Positions 6,124 to 10,391 of a DNA stretch of 10,391 bases are shown here, in pieces. The translations under genes were made by a program, and so were the position numbers. Source of the DNA: Phycisphaerae bacterium (GTDB lineage Bacteria > Planctomycetota > Phycisphaerae > SM23-33). Each line of letters begins with the position of its first letter. Within the stretch, counting starts at the first letter, position 1. Where the stretch lies: NCBI GenBank assembly GCA_030610965.1, contig JAUWQU010000054.1, positions 1 through 10,391 on the forward strand. Direction: 5' to 3'. The notes under the pieces were generated by a model. The model was not told the DNA's origin. It was given only the letters and a program-made list of their open reading frames with translations, and searched no databases.

Positions 6124-7548
6124 TCAGGCCAACTGGCCGGTCATCGCCTCCAGGAGTTCCGCGGCCGGCATGGACTTTCGCCCGGCTGGGGTCACCCAGT
6201 TCAAGCTGCCTTCGTCGGCCAGGCATCGCTCCATGCGTTGAACGGCCAGGACCACGGACGAGTGGTTCTTGCCCATGAACCTGCCGATTTCCGGGTAGCT
6301 CATTCTCGTGCGGCGCCGGGCCAGGAACATGGCGATCATCCGGGCGACCGACACCGTCCGCGTGCGGCGCGACGAGTGGATGTCGGCCGGAGTAATGCCG
6401 AAATACGTCGTGACGACCGCCTCGATGTCGCCAAGGGTAATCGCGCTGTCGGTCCGGGCCAAGTGCTCGGCCAGGGCCGAGGAGGCAAGCTCTCGCGTCA
6501 CGCTGCCGCCGTGAAGGGCCGCCAGGGCCGAGAGCTTGATAAGCGTGCCCTCAAGCTCGCGGACCGAGCCGCGGATGTGCAGGGCCACGTAGGCCAGCAC
6601 ATCCTGCGGCACAGACATCTTCATGGCCCGGGCTCGTCGTGCGAGAATCTCCAGCCGCGTGGCGCGATCCGGGGCTTCGATCCGCACCACCATTCCCGCG
6701 ACGAACCTGCTGACCAACGGCTCGTTCAACTCACCCACCATCCGCGGATGGGAATCAGACGCCATCACAACCCGCCGTCCGGCGCTCTCGATGGCGTTGA
6801 AGGTGTGCAGAAACTCGTCCTGCGTGGCCTTCTTGGCCGAGAGGAAGTGGACGTCGTCGATCGCCAGCAGGTCGAGCTGGCGGTAGCGGCCGCGGAAGTC
6901 GGCGATTCCCTTGTGACGAAGGGCAGTGAGAAACTCGTTGGTGAACTGCTCGGCCGTGACGTACCGGCAACTCAGCGGCCTGCCCGCATCGCTGCGGCGC
7001 TGGGCGGCGGTGCAGATTCCCTGGAGAAGGTGCGTCTTGCCGACGCCGCACGAGCCGTGGATGAACAGCGGGTTGAAGGCGGGCTTTGCCGCGCCGACCA
7101 TTGACATCGCGGCGGTGTAGGCCATGCGGTTGCTCTGGCCAACGACGAAGTCCGCCAGCGAGTATCTAAGGGCCGCCACCGGCGCCGGCTTGTGCCGCGG
7201 CCGGACCCGGCCGGTCGTAACCTTGTCGACCATCTCGGCCTGTTTGTCGAGTTGGCCGCGACGCAGTTGGCCGCTCAGGGCCGGGTCTATCGAGACAATA
7301 ACCGGCCGGCATTGACCGGTGCAGGCCTCGGCGGCCTGACCGATCAGCGACTGGTAATGACTCTCTATCCATTTGCCAACGAACGGGTTCGGCACCGAGA
7401 CGCCGACGTGCCCGTCCTCGATCTGCATCGTCACGCCGTGCTTGAACCACGCATTGAATCTCTGAGGCCCGATGCGCTCCGACAGAGCGACCAGGATTTC
7501 TTTAACCTGCCCTTGTTCAGCGCGCACCAAACCCATTGCCGTTGTCAT
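6124..7548 (-). CDS. dnaA: Chromosomal replication initiator protein DnaA
   Basis: ATP-dependent initiator that binds DnaA boxes, opens oriC and helps load the helicase. It has 474 residues. Domain I is about 1-90 (FNAWF, 31-35; VPNPFVGKW, 52-60); a linker runs to about 125; the AAA+ domain has Walker A GSCGVGKT (165-172), Walker B LLAIDD (227-232), Arg281 in VSRF as the probable arginine finger and Arg330 in GSVRELEG as sensor II. Domain IV ends with SYPEIGRFMGKNHSSVVLA (417-435), the DNA-binding signature. Compared with E. coli GGRDHTTV, it reads MGKNHSSV. ATG 7548 is chosen because AAGGA lies six bases upstream; an in-frame extension to 7620 lacks support. No dnaN, recF or gyrB lies beside it. 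A promoter and a DnaA box upstream suggest autoregulation. Confidence 0.96.
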   Translation of the reverse strand: MTTAMGLVRAEQGQVKEILVALSERIGPQRFNAWFKHGVTMQIEDGHVGVSVPNPFVGKWIESHYQSLIGQAAEACTGQCRPVIVSIDPALSGQLRRGQLDKQAEMVDKVTTGRVRPRHKPAPVAALRYSLADFVVGQSNRMAYTAAMSMVGAAKPAFNPLFIHGSCGVGKTHLLQGICTAAQRRSDAGRPLSCRYVTAEQFTNEFLTALRHKGIADFRGRYRQLDLLAIDDVHFLSAKKATQDEFLHTFNAIESAGRRVVMASDSHPRMVGELNEPLVSRFVAGMVVRIEAPDRATRLEILARRARAMKMSVPQDVLAYVALHIRGSVRELEGTLIKLSALAALHGGSVTRELASSALAEHLARTDSAITLGDIEAVVTTYFGITPADIHSSRRTRTVSVARMIAMFLARRRTRMSYPEIGRFMGKNHSSVVLAVQRMERCLADEGSLNWVTPAGRKSMPAAELLEAMTGQLA

Positions 7549-7661
7549 GGTCGATCCTTCGCGTTGCACTTCGGTTCTATTCCGAAGGCCGGATATCCCA
7601 CCGACCCTCCGGTACTGCACCCGAGGCCAACTTACCCGGGCAACCCTGATGTGCGGACCAG

Positions 7662-7690
7662 AATGTAATTGAGGTTTGCCGTTTGGTCAA
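7662..7690 (-). promoter_or_regulatory. Sigma-70-like promoter of dnaA
   Basis: On the minus strand TTGACC (7690-7685, five of six) and TACATT (7667-7662, four of six) are separated by exactly 17 bases. The leader would be about 105-110 bases. The -35 lies inside a small inverted repeat, GTTTG-gt-CAAAC (7681-7692), which could be a repressor site. Confidence 0.55.
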
Positions 7691-7709
7691 ACGTAAACAG
7701 AGCGATTTG

Positions 7710-7718
7710 TTATCCACA
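7710..7718 (+). promoter_or_regulatory. Consensus DnaA box upstream of dnaA
   Basis: TTATCCACA is a perfect match to the high-affinity DnaA box. It lies 19 bases upstream of the -35 of the dnaA promoter, a typical place for autoregulation. It is the only perfect box I found in the window, so it does not by itself define an origin, although an origin next to dnaA is common. Confidence 0.7.
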
Positions 7719-7807
7719 TCCCCCCAAAGCCCGAGGAGCCGGACGCTTGGCTCTCGAAAAAAAACTTCTTCCACCGCTTGTTAACAAGGCCGCCATTCAG
7801 CTTGATC

Positions 7808-8731
7808 TTATTGGGAATATCGTCGGCGAAGGTAAGCCTCGCGACGATGGGTCAGCACGAAACCTTCCTTCTCGTATATCTTTCTGGCCATTGAGTTTGA
7901 GGCGTCCACAACCACGTGCATGAATTGCCGTCGCTCGGCCTTGGCCTGCCGCATCACGCGCAGCACCAGCGCCCTTCCCAGCCCCCGGCCACGAAACGGC
8001 ACGCCCACGCCCATGTAGACAAGGTCCATGTCGCCGGGGTTGGAGGCCGAGTCGTTTACCAGCACGCAGCCGACCCGAAGGCCGCGGAGCTTGGCGATCC
8101 ACCAGAAGTCGGGCCGCCATATCCCGCTGGCCTTGTGGCTTTCCAGCACGTCGTCGGTCCCGCGAAGCCCGGCCAGGACGGGGCAATCAAGCGAACGCTC
8201 GTAGGTTTCCGCGATCACCCGGCCGAGCTCGGCGCGATCCTTCGGCTTACAGCTTTGCCAGCTCAGGCCCCCCGCGTCCGGCGAGTCGATCGGTCTGGCA
8301 AGGTCGCGCCGCATGTACATCAGTTCGGCCAGCCGCAGGAAGCCGGCCTCTACAAGTGTGTCGGCATCGGCCTGCTTTCGATGGCCGACGAGCGACTGAA
8401 CGAACGCCAGGCCGTCGGCCAGGGCGGCGTCCGCCGATAACCGCAGTGCGGCGGCAAGCGGCGACACGTCCACGCCCGGCGACTCGGCGGGACTGTGAAA
8501 GACCATGCCCACCCGGCCCGCGCTGGGTATCACCATCGCGGCAGCGACGATTTGCTCGCCACGCCGAGCCTGCCAGAAATGCCCCCCCCCGCCGGCGCGG
8601 ATCAGCATATCTCCCAGCGCCTCGGCCCGCAGGGCCACCTGGAGGCCTCGCCTCCGACCGCCCGCCAGAAACCGCAACGCCTCGTCCGGGCGTTTTCGCG
8701 GAACTGGCTCGACTTGGAAGGGATCGTTCAT
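7808..8731 (-). CDS. GNAT-family N-acetyltransferase, two-domain type
   Basis: A 307-residue protein that probably transfers an acetyl group from acetyl-CoA to an amine; substrate unknown. The C-terminal half (about 155-307) is a clear GNAT domain with motif A GVGVPFRGRGLGRAL (241-255), the pyrophosphate-binding loop, and a closing NSMARKIYEKEGFVLTHRR (279-297). The N-terminal half (about 1-143) looks like a second, degraded GNAT fold (EAGFLRLAELMYMRR, 128-142), so the layout recalls tandem GNAT proteins such as mycothiol synthase; that function is not implied. ATG 8731 is the first possible ATG, since an in-frame TAG lies four codons upstream. No Shine-Dalgarno precedes it, so translation may be leaderless or start internally. 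It lies upstream of dnaA on the same strand, but dnaA has its own promoter. Confidence 0.88.
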   Translation of the reverse strand: MNDPFQVEPVPRKRPDEALRFLAGGRRRGLQVALRAEALGDMLIRAGGGGHFWQARRGEQIVAAAMVIPSAGRVGMVFHSPAESPGVDVSPLAAALRLSADAALADGLAFVQSLVGHRKQADADTLVEAGFLRLAELMYMRRDLARPIDSPDAGGLSWQSCKPKDRAELGRVIAETYERSLDCPVLAGLRGTDDVLESHKASGIWRPDFWWIAKLRGLRVGCVLVNDSASNPGDMDLVYMGVGVPFRGRGLGRALVLRVMRQAKAERRQFMHVVVDASNSMARKIYEKEGFVLTHRREAYLRRRYSQ

Positions 8732-8870
8732 GGCTGAAGGCTATGGTAAGCCGGCCGGACTGGCACGCAAGGGGCCGCTGGGAACCAGGCAAAGTTTTCC
8801 ATTCGAACGTGGTCGACATTTCTTCCTGGCGGACCATAACACGTTCGACAACCATCATTTGATAGCGTCT
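8732..8870. other. GNAT upstream spacer, nothing recognised
   Basis: This is the first part of the 586-base gap between the GNAT gene and the secreted-protein gene. I see no convincing gene, strong promoter or stable hairpin in it. A weak TTGCGT-16-TACCAT pair on the minus strand (8770-8743) would start transcription very close to the GNAT ATG. Confidence 0.4.
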
Positions 8871-8902
8871 GAGGCTTCAGAGGGAAGGCTTCAGGCTTCA
8901 GG
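8871..8902 (+). repeat. Left terminal inverted repeat of the heptamer element
   Basis: Begins GAGGCTTCAG and ends CTTCAGGCTTCAGG. It is the inverted partner of 9115-9146, with mismatches only at positions 11, 12 and 18 of the 32. Confidence 0.65.
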
Positions 8903-8922
8903 AGAAGAGGCTACAGGCTTCA

Positions 8923-9018
8923 GGCTACAGGCTTCAGGAGAAGAAACAGTGGCCGGCAGTCGCGAAGCTCCCGCCGTTTTTGCTGCGCCTGAAGTCTGAA
9001 GTCTGAAGCCTGAAGCCT
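8923..9018 (+). repeat. Direct duplication, first copy (96 bases)
   Basis: Matches 9029-9124 at an offset of 106 bases with two differences (8927 A to T, 8995 T to C). The non-repetitive core at 8941-8990 is identical in both copies, which suggests a recent duplication. The heptamer arms at each end are mutually inverted, so each copy can fold into a stem with a core loop of about 50 bases. Confidence 0.85.
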
Positions 9019-9028
9019 TCCCCCTGAA

Positions 9029-9124
9029 GGCTTCAGGCTTCAGGAGAAGAAACAGTGGCCGGCAGTCGCGAAGCTCCCGCCGTTTTTGCTGCGCCTGAAG
9101 CCTGAAGTCTGAAGCCTGAAGCCT
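9029..9124 (+). repeat. Direct duplication, second copy (96 bases)
   Basis: Second copy of the unit at 8923-9018, separated from it by ten bases. The junction carries CCTGAAG-g-CTTCAGG (9023-9037), a perfect palindrome around one base, where the right arm of the first copy meets the left arm of the second. Confidence 0.85.
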
Positions 9125-9146
9125 GAAGGCTTCCTCCTGAAGCCTC
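9115..9146 (-). repeat. Right terminal inverted repeat of the heptamer element
   Basis: Inverted partner of 8871-8902 (29 of 32 positions). It partly overlaps the end of the second duplicated copy, so the terminal repeat and the duplication arms are made from the same heptamers. Confidence 0.65.
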
Positions 9147-9227
9147 TGTCTCGTGCATCGGCCGGGTAAAGCGCAGGCCGCCAGGAAGGAAGGTCGGTCA
9201 CATTCGAACTTTTCCGCTCGTTGGCGG

Positions 9228-9256
9228 TTGACTTGCCGGGGCGAAATACTTACCCT
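9228..9256 (+). promoter_or_regulatory. Possible promoter of the secreted-protein gene
   Basis: TTGACT (five of six to -35) and TACCCT (three of six to -10) are separated by 17 bases. The -10 is weak. Transcription would start near 9263, inside the hairpin described at 9258-9281. Confidence 0.3.
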
Positions 9257-9257
9257 C

Positions 9258-9281
9258 CTGGCAGAATAGTGCCGGTTTTTT
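9258..9281 (+). terminator. Compact terminator-like hairpin before the secreted-protein gene
   Basis: CTGGCA and TGCCGG pair (one G-T wobble) around a six-base loop and are followed directly by TTTTTT. It lies 36 bases upstream of the ATG at 9318. It could stop plus-strand transcripts arriving from the heptamer element, or attenuate the gene if the promoter lies further upstream. Confidence 0.35.
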
Positions 9282-9317
9282 CCAGGCGTCTGAGGTTCAT
9301 GGCGTGGGAGCGTTATT

Positions 9318-10088
9318 ATGAGACTATGCGTTGCGGCGATGCTGGTGGTGGCGGCTGGGTTTGGCGCCGTATGCGTCGGCCAGACTGCGGGCGACACGGC
9401 CGGCGCCTCTTCGACTACTCAACCTGCGGCCGGCGGGGTGACAAGCCCGTTGGGCAAGACCCCCGCCAAGCAGGGCAACGATAAAGACGGCCTCTATCCC
9501 AAGCCGCTGATCGTGCCCCTGGAGTGGGAGTTCAAGATCGAACTGGGCGAGCTTCGGCCCATCGCCATGCAACTGCCGGACAAGAATACCGTGCAGGTAT
9601 TCTGGTATCTCCGCTACACCGTCACGAACAAGTCGCACGACGACCACATCTTCGTGCCCGAGTTCGTTCTCTACACTGACACCGGCCAGGTTATCCGATC
9701 CGGCAAGAAGACCCCCGGGACCGTCTTCGACAAGATCATGAAGCTCTACAACGACCCGTTGATGAAGGCCCCCAGCGCCATGACCGGCAAGCTGCTCCAG
9801 GGCCAGGACAACGCCAAGAGCAGCGTGGCGATCTGGCCTGACTTCGATCCCAATGCCGGGCAGATCAGTATCTTCGTCGCCGGCCTGAGCGGCGAGACCA
9901 AGTCGATTGCCCTGCCATCGCCCATCACCGTGGTCCAGACCGACTGGCGCGGCCGGGCGAAGACCGTCACCAAGGACCGTCTTCTGCTGGTCAAGACGCT
10001 CGATCTTCAATACGACATCCCCGGCGAGAAGTCCGCCCGTCGGTTCCTGACGCCCAGGCTCGTCAAGAAACGCTGGGTCATGCGATAG
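9318..10088 (+). CDS. Secreted protein of unknown function
   Basis: I do not recognise this family. The 256-residue product begins with a typical signal peptide (MRLC, hydrophobic stretch to about residue 20), so it is probably exported. The Cys at 19 is preceded by Val, so a lipobox is unlikely. Residues about 22-55 are a Thr/Ala/Gly-rich linker. The mature part starts at LIVPLEWEFKIELGEL (64-79) and alternates likely beta strands (QVFWYLRYTVTNKS; HIFVPEFVLYTDTGQVI), suggesting a beta-sandwich domain. The ATG has GGGAG seven bases upstream. It stands alone, followed by a strong terminator 41 bases past the stop. Its right neighbour, a broken glycosyltransferase gene, is convergent. Confidence 0.85.
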   Translation: MRLCVAAMLVVAAGFGAVCVGQTAGDTAGASSTTQPAAGGVTSPLGKTPAKQGNDKDGLYPKPLIVPLEWEFKIELGELRPIAMQLPDKNTVQVFWYLRYTVTNKSHDDHIFVPEFVLYTDTGQVIRSGKKTPGTVFDKIMKLYNDPLMKAPSAMTGKLLQGQDNAKSSVAIWPDFDPNAGQISIFVAGLSGETKSIALPSPITVVQTDWRGRAKTVTKDRLLLVKTLDLQYDIPGEKSARRFLTPRLVKKRWVMR

Positions 10089-10390
10089 CGCCAGGCCGAC
10101 GGCCGAGACTGTATTGGATTATCCTGCATCGCCCCCGTGCCCATGGCGCGGGGGCGTTTTCCTGCCGCTCTGACCGCAAAACTTGGATTGCCACGCCGGC
10201 GGGCCGGCGGGATGTTTCGGGCCTTGGCGGCGCGGGCGGGGCGAAGGTCGGGGTCCTGGCCTCGGAGGGTGAGGAAAAGAAAGGAGTCCCGGGGCCGGGC
10301 GTCGCACAGGGCATCAGCCAGGAGGCTGGTGTAATGGCCCACCCCCGTCATTCCGGAACGAATGCCTCTTGCGTCAAAAACAATTTTCAT
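10007..10390 (-). pseudogene. Truncated glycosyltransferase (GT4-like) N-terminal fragment
   Basis: The frame opens with MKIVFDARGIRSGMTGVGHY and continues as a normal GT-B donor-independent N-terminal domain for about 45-55 residues (beta strand, Gly-rich loop, helix TSLLADALCDA, strand SFLFLTL). After that the translation turns into Arg/Pro-rich, unrelated sequence, crosses the terminator of the opposite gene, and ends inside the antisense of its 3' end. A whole enzyme of this group is about 350-400 residues, so this is a 5' remnant. The start lies one base from the window edge, so its promoter and Shine-Dalgarno are not visible. I saw no continuation in another frame. A real but unrelated 127-residue protein is less likely. 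Confidence 0.6.
10130..10160 (+). terminator. Rho-independent terminator of the secreted-protein gene
   Basis: CGCCCCCGTGCC and GGCGCGGGGGCG form a 12-pair stem (one T-G wobble) with a CAT loop, followed by TTTT. It starts 41 bases past the stop codon. It has no T-run on the minus strand, so it serves the plus strand only. Confidence 0.85.
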
Positions 10391-10391
10391 A

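Larger units (their letters stand above)
8871..9146. repeat. 276-base heptamer-repeat element bounded by inverted repeats
   Basis: The element is built from CTTCAGG (six exact copies, mostly in the left part of each half) and its complement CCTGAAG (eight exact copies, mostly in the right part), often at seven-base phase. Its two ends, 8871-8902 and 9115-9146, are inverted repeats matching at 29 of 32 positions. Inside are two 96-base copies that themselves have heptamer arms around a unique core. GTCT directly precedes the element (8867-8870) and recurs one base after it (9148-9151), a possible but weak target duplication. It has no credible gene and could be a non-autonomous mobile element or a short tandem repeat expansion. 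Confidence 0.75.

Noticed and set aside
5863..7104. 413-residue plus-strand frame opposite dnaA
   Set aside because: Arg/His/Gly-rich composition with no motif; it is the antisense of a clear dnaA gene in GC-rich DNA.
7549..7807. Complete oriC
   Set aside because: Only one consensus DnaA box and no clear AT-rich unwinding region were found, so an origin cannot be claimed from this window.
8871..9146. CRISPR array
   Set aside because: The repeats are seven bases long, occur in both orientations, and have no regular spacers of 25-40 bases; no cas gene is nearby.
8891..9397. 168-residue minus-strand reading frame across the repeat element
   Set aside because: Its sequence is a translation of heptamers (FRLQASDFRLQ-type repeats); the absence of stops comes from the repeat, and all frames there look alike.

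Overview
This is a GC-rich bacterial chromosomal window, most likely from a planctomycete and probably Phycisphaerae-like. That placement is inferred from protein style, not from a marker search. The clues are a rhomboid with an MGLHDRSYWRDD-type N-terminus, a very long RseP with several PDZ-like segments, a two-domain GNAT protein, a dnaA without dnaN beside it, and degenerate short repeats between genes.

Left part (1-4523). A minus-strand pair encodes a Nudix hydrolase (393-926) followed by a rhomboid protease cut by the window edge (1-332). Divergent from it is a plus-strand pair: dxr/ispC (1178-2329, with a good sigma-70-like promoter at 1103-1130) and rseP (2385-4523). The pair links isoprenoid precursor synthesis (MEP pathway) with intramembrane proteolysis, a neighbourhood also known from other bacteria.

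Middle (4524-8731). A 650-base stretch without a clear gene holds a row of small hairpins, a possible 64-codon minus-strand ORF and a terminator-like hairpin downstream of it. Three minus-strand genes follow in coordinate order: a class I SAM methyltransferase (5174-5842), dnaA (6124-7548) and a GNAT acetyltransferase (7808-8731). A degenerate 7-base-phased repeat with two strong hairpins lies between the methyltransferase gene and dnaA. The dnaA upstream region carries a promoter-like pair and a perfect consensus DnaA box.

Right part (8732-10391). The main oddity is a 276-base element at 8871-9146. It is built from CTTCAGG/CCTGAAG heptamers, bounded by 32-base inverted repeats (29 of 32 match), and carries a nearly perfect internal 96-base duplication. 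It is followed by a secreted protein of unknown function (9318-10088) with a strong terminator, and at the edge by the 5' fragment of a glycosyltransferase gene that appears broken.

No complete undescribed multi-gene system is visible. The best leads for something new are the heptamer element, the hairpin cluster near 4713-4793, and the multi-PDZ RseP.
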